The position numbers were made by a program, and so were the translations under genes. DNA of 45,066 bases, taken from assembly GCA_016936595.1 (NCBI GenBank), contig JAFGXO010000125.1, forward strand, positions 1 to 45,066, in the 5' to 3' direction. Positions 38,614 through 45,066 of the stretch are shown here, one piece after another. This DNA comes from Bacteroidales bacterium (GTDB lineage Bacteria; Bacteroidota; Bacteroidia; Bacteroidales; JAFGUD01). The stretch's first letter is position 1. Every line of letters begins with the position of its first letter. The notes under the pieces were generated by a model. That model did not search any database. It was not told the DNA's origin and worked only from the letters and a program-made list of their open reading frames with translations.

Positions 38614-38643
38614 AAGCTGCCCGACAAAATCGTTTGGCAGCTT
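38614..38643 (+). terminator. Terminator after rpsO
   Basis: AAGCTGCC (38614-38621) pairs with GGCAGCTT (38636-38643), with a nested CGA/TCG pairing in the loop. A T-rich stretch follows (TTGTTGTGTTATTTTTT), interrupted by G. Confidence 0.7.
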
Positions 38644-38737
38644 GTTGTGTTATTTTTTACTATTTTAGTGTTTAAATAAAATAGCTCAATTTTTTTAGAA
38701 GAATTGCGGTGTTTTGTTTTCAATGAATATCTATTCC

Positions 38738-38782
38738 TCTGATAAATAAATAATATCAGCTTACAAATTTTTATTTATCAGA
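38738..38782 (+). repeat. 13-bp inverted repeat with competing inner pairing
   Basis: TCTGATAAATAAA (38738-38750) is the exact reverse complement of TTTATTTATCAGA (38770-38782). The left arm's CTGATA (38739-38744) can instead pair with a second TATCAG at 38754-38759, so two mutually exclusive hairpins can form. Confidence 0.6.
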
Positions 38783-39158
38783 AAAGCAGTAAAACTCAGA
38801 CATCAGACCGTTCGTTTTTTTGCGTTGTGATAATAAATTGTTGGTTAGTAGATTTTTTGTGATTATAAAATCATGTAAAATCTTAAAATCTATCATCATC
38901 TTTTAACAGAAATGTATTTGTTAAACTAAATTTGTCAAATTTACTTTTTTTTTGTATTATTGACAATCATTTTTTTGATGCGAAATTTAATAAACAATTG
39001 TAAATCAGTATAAAAACAATGATGCTTGTCTGAAATAAAAGGGCGAAAAATAAAAAAATAGAAGTTTTATGTTTATTTCATTCCTTTAATTTGATGATTT
39101 TTTTTCAATTAAAAATTAACTTAATATACATTAAAACTCAATACAAAAATTAAAAACA

Positions 39159-39173
39159 GGCTTTCCCAAAGCC
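39159..39173 (+). promoter_or_regulatory. Hairpin in the pnp leader
   Basis: GGCTTT (39159-39164) pairs with AAAGCC (39168-39173) over loop CCC, 19 bases before the pnp ATG. It might influence translation or serve as a processing site. Confidence 0.4.
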
Positions 39174-39192
39174 AAAAAGCAATTTAACGAAG

Positions 39193-41334
39193 ATGAATAA
39201 ACCCACTCCGATTTCCAAGTCGATAAACTTAGGCGATGGAAAATCAATCACAATTGAAACAGGTGTGCTGGCAAAACAAGCACACGGATCAGTTACCGTA
39301 AAACAAGGAAATACAGTATTATTAGCAACAGTTGTTTCGGCAAAAGAAATTAAACCTGGGGTAGATTTTATGCCACTTTCTGTTGATTACACAGAAAAAT
39401 ATGCCGCCTTTGGTAGATTCCCCGGCGGTTTTAGAAAACGCGAAGCTCGACCTTCCGATTACGAAATATTAATTTCACGTTTAGTTGATAGAGCTTTACG
39501 TCCTTTATTCCCAAAAGATTATCATGCAGAAACTTTTGTTAGCATCGAACTCATTTCGGCCGAAAAAGAAGTTATGCCTGATGCTCTTGCCGGGTTAGCT
39601 GCTTCGGCTGCTCTTATTGTTTCGGATATTCCGTTTAATGGCCCTATTTCTGAAGTTAGAGTAGCAAGAGTTAACGGTAAGCTTGTTATTAATCCTACTT
39701 TTCAAGAACTTGAAATTGCCGACATCGACATTATGGTTGGAGCAACTAAAGACAATATTTTAATGGTTGAAGGCGAAATGGACGAAGTTTCCGAAGAGGA
39801 AATGCTTGATGCAATGAAGGCTGCTCATGCTGCTATTAAAATTCATTGCCAAGCTCAAATTGAACTTTCTGAAATGGTTGGAAGCACCCAAAAACGTGAT
39901 TATCCCGGAGATAATAGCGACGAAGAACTTCAACAACTTGTTCATCAACAAACTTATGATAAAGTTTATGCAGTTGCAGCAAGCAGCAACAATAATAAAA
40001 CCGAACGTAGCGATGCTTTTAGTAAAGTTGAAGAAGATTTTATTAATAGTATAGGTTTAACTGACGAAGACGAAGAAAAACTTACTTTGGTAAAAAATTA
40101 TTTTCACGATGTTGTAAAATCAGCAGTCAGAAATCTTATTCTCGACGAAGGAATACGTTTAGATGGACGTAAAACTGATGAAATCAGACCTATTTGGAGC
40201 GAAGTAGATTATTTGCCAACTCCACACGGCTCGGCAGTTTTTACCAGAGGCGAAACTCAATCATTGAGTACTGTTACTCTTGGTTCTAAAATGGACGAAC
40301 AAATGATTGACTCTGTGCTTGTTAAAGCAAACGATAAATTTTTACTTCATTATAATTTTCCTCCATTTTCAACCGGCGATGCTCGCGTAAGAAGAGGCGT
40401 TGGACGTAGAGAAATTGGACACGGAAATCTTGCTCTTCGTGCATTAAAAGGTATGCTTCCGAGCGAAACAGAATGTCCTTACACTATTCGTATTGTTTCT
40501 GATATTCTTGAATCTAACGGTTCTTCTTCAATGGCTACAGTTTGTGCCGGTACACTTGCTCTTATGGACGCAGGTATAAAAATTAAAAAACCTGTTTCCG
40601 GTATTGCTATGGGGTTAATTACCGACACTAAAGCCGGAAAATGGGCTGTATTATCCGATATTTTGGGCGACGAAGATCATCTTGGTGATATGGATTTTAA
40701 AGTTACCGGAACTGCCGACGGTATTACTGCTTGCCAAATGGATATTAAAGTTGACGGTTTATCGTACGAAATTCTGGCTAAAGCTCTTAAACAAGCTAAA
40801 GACGGGAGAATGCATATTCTTAACGAAATGTTAAAAACAATTAGCGAACCACGTGCAGAATACAAACCTCACGTACCTAAAATGGAAACTATTAGAGTTC
40901 CTGATAAATTTATTGGTGCAATTATTGGTCCCGGTGGTAAAGTTATTCAAGGTATCCAAAGTGATACTAATACTGTTATTGCTATTGAAGAAAAAGATGG
41001 TTTTGGTTTAGTTTCTATTACTGCCCCCGATACCGACAGTTTAAACGCTGCTATGCAAAGAGTTAAAGAAATTATTGCCGTACCCGAAAAAGGAAAAATT
41101 TATAAAGGAAAAATTAAAGCAATTAAAGATTTTGGTGCTTTTGTTGAAATTATGCCAGGAAATGAAGGCTTACTTCATATCTCCGAAATTAGTCATGAAC
41201 GTATAGACAAAGTGGATAAATATCTTAAAATTGGACAAATGGTTGACGTTAAACTTATTGATATTGAGAAAAACGGAAAACTCAGACTTTCAATGAAGGT
41301 TTTAATTCCTAAAGAAACTGAAGATAATCAATAA
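39193..41334 (+). CDS. pnp: Polyribonucleotide nucleotidyltransferase (PNPase)
   Basis: 713 residues with the full domain order: first RNase PH domain (about 10-145), an alpha-helical linker, a second RNase PH domain (about 320-545, with [20 protein letters not shown] and the [19 protein letters not shown] active-site stretch), a KH domain (about 560-620, [10 protein letters not shown]) and an S1 domain (about 628-700, [18 protein letters not shown]). PNPase degrades RNA from the 3' end with phosphate. A long upstream region with hairpins raises the possibility of leader-based autoregulation as in E. coli, not shown here. A terminator follows. Confidence 0.98.
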   Translation: MNKPTPISKSINLGDGKSITIETGVLAKQAHGSVTVKQGNTVLLATVVSAKEIKPGVDFMPLSVDYTEKYAAFGRFPGGFRKREARPSDYEILISRLVDRALRPLFPKDYHAETFVSIELISAEKEVMPDALAGLAASAALIVSDIPFNGPISEVRVARVNGKLVINPTFQELEIADIDIMVGATKDNILMVEGEMDEVSEEEMLDAMKAAHAAIKIHCQAQIELSEMVGSTQKRDYPGDNSDEELQQLVHQQTYDKVYAVAASSNNNKTERSDAFSKVEEDFINSIGLTDEDEEKLTLVKNYFHDVVKSAVRNLILDEGIRLDGRKTDEIRPIWSEVDYLPTPHGSAVFTRGETQSLSTVTLGSKMDEQMIDSVLVKANDKFLLHYNFPPFSTGDARVRRGVGRREIGHGNLALRALKGMLPSETECPYTIRIVSDILESNGSSSMATVCAGTLALMDAGIKIKKPVSGIAMGLITDTKAGKWAVLSDILGDEDHLGDMDFKVTGTADGITACQMDIKVDGLSYEILAKALKQAKDGRMHILNEMLKTISEPRAEYKPHVPKMETIRVPDKFIGAIIGPGGKVIQGIQSDTNTVIAIEEKDGFGLVSITAPDTDSLNAAMQRVKEIIAVPEKGKIYKGKIKAIKDFGAFVEIMPGNEGLLHISEISHERIDKVDKYLKIGQMVDVKLIDIEKNGKLRLSMKVLIPKETEDNQ

Positions 41335-41355
41335 TTGAAGTATTTTAATATATAG

Positions 41356-41389
41356 AGGTTGTTTGAAGTAATTTTCATACAACCTTTTT
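41356..41389 (+). terminator. Terminator after pnp
   Basis: AGGTTGT (41356-41362) pairs with ACAACCT (41379-41385) over a 16-base loop and is followed by TTTT. Confidence 0.75.
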
Positions 41390-41520
41390 ATGTTAAAGTC
41401 GCAATTTTAAATTAGTGCTTTTTTTTCAGCCCATTAAATTCGGGCACAAATAACACCGATAGTTTTTTATATAAAGAAGTAAACAGAGAGAAGTGTTTTT
41501 CGGTGTAAAAATATAAAAAT

Positions 41521-42366
41521 ATGGGAAATACAGAAAAATTAATAAATATCGCTTCGCAAGTTCGTAGAGATATTGTAAGAATGGTTAATGGTGCAAATTC
41601 AGGTCATCCAGGCGGTTCTTTAGGTTGTGCCGACTTTATGGTTGCCTTGTATTTTGAAATAATGAATCATAACCCTGCCGATTTTAAAATGGACGGGCAT
41701 AATCAAGACATGTTCTTTTTATCAAACGGACATATTTCGCCTGTTTGGTACAGTGTGTTAGCTCGGTCAGGTTATTTTGACATAAAAGAACTTTCAACTT
41801 TCCGAAAAATTGATAGTCGAGTTCAAGGACACCCCGCAACTGCCGAAGGTTTACCCGGAATCAGAATTGCTTCGGGCTCGCTTGGGCAAGGTTTATCGGT
41901 TGCTGCCGGTGCTGCATTGGCAAAAAAAATTAACAAAGACGATAATTTTATTTTTACGCTTCACGGCGACGGAGAACTTGAAGAAGGGCAAATTTGGGAA
42001 GCTGCAATGTTTGCCGCTGCTAATAAACTTGATAACATTATTGCAACCGTTGATTTTAACGACAAACAAATTGACGGACCTGTTAGTGAGGTGCTTAATA
42101 TGGGGAGCCTTGAGGATAAATGGGCTGCGTTTGGCTGGATTGTTATTAACGCAAACGGCAACGACATGAAAAGTATTGTTGATGCTATCAATGAAGCTAA
42201 ATCTAAAGCTAAAAACGGAAAACCTGTTGTTATTATCATGAAAACAGAAATGGGAATGGGCGTTGATTTTATGATGCATACGCATGCTTGGCACGGAAAA
42301 GCTCCAAATGATGAACAAACTGCTAAAGCATTAGCTCAATTACCTGAAACTTTAGGCGATTATTAA
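41521..42366 (+). CDS. Transketolase, N-terminal (thiamine diphosphate pyrophosphate-binding) subunit
   Basis: 281 residues, equal to the N-terminal third of a one-chain transketolase. It has FLSNGHISPVWYSVLAR, the IRIASGSLGQGLSVAAG stretch and the thiamine diphosphate/magnesium motif GDGELEEGQIWEA with a following Asn (about 144-180). In split enzymes a second protein of about 310 residues supplies the pyrimidine-binding domain; it usually lies next door, but neither neighbour here encodes it. The enzyme moves two-carbon units in the pentose phosphate pathway. It has a terminator downstream and stands as its own unit. Some split proteins of this type act on other sugars, so substrate is not certain. 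Confidence 0.9.
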   Translation: MGNTEKLINIASQVRRDIVRMVNGANSGHPGGSLGCADFMVALYFEIMNHNPADFKMDGHNQDMFFLSNGHISPVWYSVLARSGYFDIKELSTFRKIDSRVQGHPATAEGLPGIRIASGSLGQGLSVAAGAALAKKINKDDNFIFTLHGDGELEEGQIWEAAMFAAANKLDNIIATVDFNDKQIDGPVSEVLNMGSLEDKWAAFGWIVINANGNDMKSIVDAINEAKSKAKNGKPVVIIMKTEMGMGVDFMMHTHAWHGKAPNDEQTAKALAQLPETLGDY

Positions 42367-42392
42367 AGATGTTTTTTTATAAGGTTTATAAG

Positions 42393-42430
42393 AGCTTAAC
42401 TTGATTTTTTTTCTTGTTAGGCTTTTTTTG
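42393..42430 (+). terminator. Terminator after the transketolase subunit gene
   Basis: AGCTTAAC (42393-42400) pairs with GTTAGGCT (42416-42423), with one G-U pair, over a 15-base loop, and is followed by TTTTTTG. Confidence 0.7.
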
Positions 42431-42602
42431 TTTTTCGTAGATATTTTTTTAAAAAAATAATTATCTATTGGTTGTTTTTTTTAGTTCAATAATTTATTAA
42501 AAACTTGTTATCTTTGAAAATCATTTTTTTTAATTTAGAAATGATAAAAAAATACATCTTAGACAAAAAAAAGAATTAACTTTTATTATAAAACAAAATA
42601 TC

Positions 42603-43901
42603 TTGAAAATAATACTAATAAAGCCCTCAATGGGCGACGTAATTAAAGGCTATGATATTAATGAAGGAAGTATGGAGCCTTTGCAACTTGCAATATTGGC
42701 TTCGCTTGCTGCCGATGATGATGAAGTTGTTCTTTGTGATGATAGATTAGAGAAAATAAATTTTGACGAAAGAGCTGATTTTGTAGCTATTACTGTTGAC
42801 TCTTTTAATGCACGCAGAGCCTATGAAATTGCTTCAGAATTTAGGAAAAGAAAAACTATCGTAATACTTGGTGGTGTTCACGTAACGCTACTTCCGAACG
42901 AGGCTCAAACTTATGGTGATGCTATTGTTATTGGAGATGCAGAACCTATTTGGGACGATTTAATTTCAGATATTAAAAAAAATACTTTAAAAAAACGTTA
43001 CGAAGCTCCTTTTGGAACACCTCAGGCCGGCAGATTTCCACGTAGAGATTTATTTAAAGGCAAAAAATATTTACCGGTTTCGCTTGTACAGTATAGTCGT
43101 GGGTGCAAATACAGTTGTTCTTTTTGTTCTGTTTCAAGTTTTTTTAAAAAATCATATCAATGTCGTACAATAGATGATGTTGTTTCTGAAATTGAAAAAG
43201 ATAAATTAAAACATATTCTTTTTGTTGACGATAATCTTGTTACCGATAAAAAAACATTAAAAGTATTATTAAAAGAACTTATTCCGTTAAAAATTAAGTG
43301 GGCAAGCCAGTCGAGTATCGATACGGTTAAAGATTTAGAAATGCTTGATTTAATGGCTCAAAGTGGTTGTGTTGGACATTTAGTAGGTTTTGAATCTATT
43401 AATGTTAATACTCTAAAATGGTTCAATAAATCGGCTAATTTGCGTGATTTTAATAATTATCAAGAGGCATTAAAGATTTTTAGGGATTTTGGTTTTTTAA
43501 CTTGGGCAAGTTTTATGGTGGGCAATGATTTTGATGATCTTGACACTATTGAACGAACGGTTGAATTTGCTATTAAAAGTAAATTTACTTTGGCCTTTTT
43601 TCATGTTTTGCAACCTTACCCGGCAACAAAAATTTTTGAACAATTTAAAGCCGAAAATAGATTGTTATACGATGGACATTGGTGGAATCACCCCGATTTT
43701 AAATATAATGCTGCTGCTTTTATTCCAAAAAATATAACTCCAGAGCAACTATCAGCTGCGGCAATTAAGGCTAATAAAGATTTTTATTCATGGTCGTCAA
43801 TTGGAAAAAGAATGCTTGATACAAAAACTAATTTAAGAAATTTAATAAATTTTTCGGTTTATTCAAGGTTTAATTACGTGTTAAAAAAAACAAGCACCTA
43901 A
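42603..43901 (+). CDS. B12-binding-domain radical SAM protein, substrate unknown
   Basis: 432 residues. Residues 1-130 resemble a cobalamin-binding Rossmann domain (MKIILIKPSMGD, then VILGGVHVTLLPNEA and DAIVIGDAEPIWDDL), but without the DxHxxG cobalamin-ligand motif. The radical SAM domain follows with YSRGCKYSCSFC (cluster motif CxxxCxxC, about 165-175), a LFVDDNLVTD strand and later GHLVGFESIN. A C-terminal part of about 90 residues is unassigned. The domain order is that of the BchE/P-methylase class, whose members modify lipids, cofactors and natural products. Translation starts at TTG (42603). An unknown membrane protein gene follows after 67 bases and may belong with it. Confidence 0.85.
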   Translation: MKIILIKPSMGDVIKGYDINEGSMEPLQLAILASLAADDDEVVLCDDRLEKINFDERADFVAITVDSFNARRAYEIASEFRKRKTIVILGGVHVTLLPNEAQTYGDAIVIGDAEPIWDDLISDIKKNTLKKRYEAPFGTPQAGRFPRRDLFKGKKYLPVSLVQYSRGCKYSCSFCSVSSFFKKSYQCRTIDDVVSEIEKDKLKHILFVDDNLVTDKKTLKVLLKELIPLKIKWASQSSIDTVKDLEMLDLMAQSGCVGHLVGFESINVNTLKWFNKSANLRDFNNYQEALKIFRDFGFLTWASFMVGNDFDDLDTIERTVEFAIKSKFTLAFFHVLQPYPATKIFEQFKAENRLLYDGHWWNHPDFKYNAAAFIPKNITPEQLSAAAIKANKDFYSWSSIGKRMLDTKTNLRNLINFSVYSRFNYVLKKTST

Positions 43902-43968
43902 AATTTTTTTAAAAATTAAATTTCAATTTAATCTAAAATGCAAAATTTTATTTTGTTATTGCAAATTA

Positions 43969-44508
43969 GTGCTTTTTTTTACGATTAAATCTGCTAAAAT
44001 ATTATTTACTTCACCCGTTGGTTTTTATCAAAAATTATCGTTTGAAAAAGATCCGATTGATTTTAATTTTGTCTTAAAAAATTATTCCAATAAAGAAGCA
44101 TTAAAAATTTTCTTTTCTACTTACAAAAAACTTGCAGAAAACGGTGGAGTTTGTCCATTTAGAATGTTTAAAAATACATTAGACGGTTATTTAAAATTTA
44201 AAACTTATGATAATATAATCTTTTTAAACAGAGCAAATATTTATAAAGCAATGCTGATGCCTTTAGGAATTTTGGCTTTTAGTTCCGGTTTTTTCTTTTG
44301 GAATAAACAATTCAGAAAAAATTGGCGTAAAACAATGTATTTATTTGCAAAAACATTTTTATTAAAATTCTTGATTTGTTTGATATTGTCGCCATTTTCG
44401 TTTATAATTTTGTTATTAATTTACGGATTTGGAAATTTGTTCTATTATTTAAATTCAAACGGAGATCAACCTAATAAAATACGAAAAGAGTATATAGTTA
44501 ATACTTAG
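43969..44508 (+). CDS. Unknown membrane protein next to the radical SAM gene
   Basis: 179 residues if it starts at GTG (43969). The start is uncertain: an ATG at 43938 is out of frame, and a T-run at 43973-43980 sits in the first codons, so a frameshift or a later start is possible. An N-terminal soluble region (about 1-90, with a VCPFRMFKNTLDGYLKF stretch) is followed by two hydrophobic segments (about 92-112 and 125-160) and a short polar tail. I recognise no family. Its position suggests a role with the radical SAM protein. Confidence 0.6.
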   Translation: MLFFTIKSAKILFTSPVGFYQKLSFEKDPIDFNFVLKNYSNKEALKIFFSTYKKLAENGGVCPFRMFKNTLDGYLKFKTYDNIIFLNRANIYKAMLMPLGILAFSSGFFFWNKQFRKNWRKTMYLFAKTFLLKFLICLILSPFSFIILLLIYGFGNLFYYLNSNGDQPNKIRKEYIVNT

Positions 44509-44564
44509 TTTTAGATTTATTTGTTAAATTTAAATGTTTAAAAAACAGTAAATTATATTTTAGT

Positions 44565-44897
44565 ATGAATAATATAGATAAAGAAAACATAAAAGAAGCA
44601 ATAAGCAAGGAAATAGAAAAAACAAAACGTTCAATTGCCGAGCATAAGGAACTAACGCAGCCAATTGCTCCGGATTGTGCTATTGGTAGAGTATCCAGAA
44701 TGGACGCAATTATTAATCAAAATGTTTCTAAAATGGGCTTAATAAAAGCCAAAGAAAAATTAAAAAATTTACTTTACGCTCAGTCAAACATTGATAATCC
44801 TGGTTTCGGGATATGTGCAAAGTGCGGACAAGATATACCAATTGGCAGAATTTTATATGTTCCGCATAGTAAATATTGTGTTAATTGTGCTAAATGA
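44565..44897 (+). CDS. TraR/DksA family zinc-finger protein
   Basis: 110 residues. An N-terminal helical part (about 1-75) precedes a C4 zinc finger: CAKCGQDIPIGR with a second CVNC pair at the C-terminus (Cys-x2-Cys-x17-Cys-x2-Cys). DksA-type proteins enter the secondary channel of RNA polymerase and, with ppGpp, adjust initiation. This short protein lacks an obvious DxxDxA acidic tip of classical DksA, so it may be a TraR-like or general zinc-finger relative. It ends 12 bases before the convergent gene at the right edge. Confidence 0.85.
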   Translation: MNNIDKENIKEAISKEIEKTKRSIAEHKELTQPIAPDCAIGRVSRMDAIINQNVSKMGLIKAKEKLKNLLYAQSNIDNPGFGICAKCGQDIPIGRILYVPHSKYCVNCAK

Positions 44898-44909
44898 TTT
44901 TCATGAAAA

Positions 44910-45066
44910 CTACCATTTATCATCGTCATATTCAACAAGATAAGTTGTGATTTTAGTGTTGTTTATGTTCTCTGTTTGTTCTTTTACGCTATCAGGGAAT
45001 TTTATTCCTGTTGGGCAAAAAACAAGGTAAATTCCTTTGTCTAACCCCATGCTTTTGCAGTAATAA
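44910..45066 (-). CDS. C-terminal fragment of an unidentified protein (gene runs off the right edge)
   Basis: About 52 codons are visible, ending at TAG (44912-44910) and open to the window edge. The visible part contains YYCKSMGLDKGIYLVFCPTG near its start and YLVEYDDDKW at its end. The GLDKGIYLVF strand vaguely recalls the end of the PD-(D/E)XK nuclease-like domain fused to some AAA ATPases in Bacteroidota, but that is only an impression. Confidence 0.55.
   Translation of the reverse strand, partial: YYCKSMGLDKGIYLVFCPTGIKFPDSVKEQTENINNTKITTYLVEYDDDKW

Larger units (their letters stand above)
38591..39192 (+). other. 602-base rpsO-pnp intergenic region, no gene
   Basis: No reading frame of note. 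It contains the rpsO terminator (38614-38643), a perfect 13-bp inverted repeat (38738-38782), a TAAATTTG box at 38927-38934 lacking a -33 element, a TTGTCAA/TTGACAA pair (38932-38938 and 38960-38966), and a 6-bp hairpin just before pnp (39159-39173). The size and structure suggest a long pnp leader or a small RNA, but neither is proven. Confidence 0.55.

Noticed and set aside
38927-38934. Promoter box TAAATTTG for pnp
   Set aside because: No -33 element at 17-21 bases upstream; it may still be used but cannot be supported.
41893-42318. Long minus-strand frame within the transketolase gene
   Set aside because: It is antisense to a clearly conserved coding sequence and resembles no family.

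Overview
The window is a piece of an AT-rich Bacteroidota chromosome. I cannot place it below phylum. The evidence is: two proteins with type IX secretion (T9SS) C-terminal sorting domains plus a PorV/PorQ-family barrel; a transketolase split into subunits; periplasmic propeller sensors; futalosine-pathway menaquinone synthesis (MqnE); start sites mostly without Shine-Dalgarno sequences; and several promoters matching the Bacteroidota form TTG-N18..20-TAnnTTTG.

Layout. Positions 1-2400 hold the tail of an adenine-specific DNA methyltransferase and a CPBP membrane protein. At 2400-8000 are a YitT-family membrane protein (-), a secreted M14 carboxypeptidase (+), a PorV/PorQ-family outer-membrane protein (-) and phosphatidylserine synthase (+). 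At 8000-22260 lies a long, conserved gene-expression block read left to right: xerC, hpf, four tRNAs (Thr-Tyr-Gly-Thr), tuf, tRNA-Trp, secE, nusG, rplK, rplA, rplJ, rplL, rpoB, rpoC. It carries recognisable terminators or attenuators between tuf and tRNA-Trp, between rplL and rpoB, and after rpoC.

At 22260-32210 every gene is on the minus strand. Two very large membrane sensors (periplasmic propeller, one membrane segment, coiled coil, SpoIIE-type phosphatase) bracket gpsA, a small lipoprotein gene and a YjbQ-family gene. The proximal sensor is followed after 28 bases by a lipoprotein built from six 22-residue repeats around RTWTSNDWDYWE. This is the least familiar element in the window and the best candidate for something undescribed.

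At 32400-45066 most genes are on the plus strand: gpmI and mqnE (2 bases apart), a PASTA-domain membrane protein, a T9SS cargo protein, rpsO, pnp, an N-terminal transketolase subunit whose partner is not here, a B12-binding-type radical SAM protein with an unknown membrane protein, and a DksA/TraR-type zinc-finger protein. A truncated minus-strand gene runs off the right edge. Two gaps exceed 300 bases: 35096-35491, and 38591-39192 between rpsO and pnp, which contains a perfect 13-bp inverted repeat with an alternative pairing partner.
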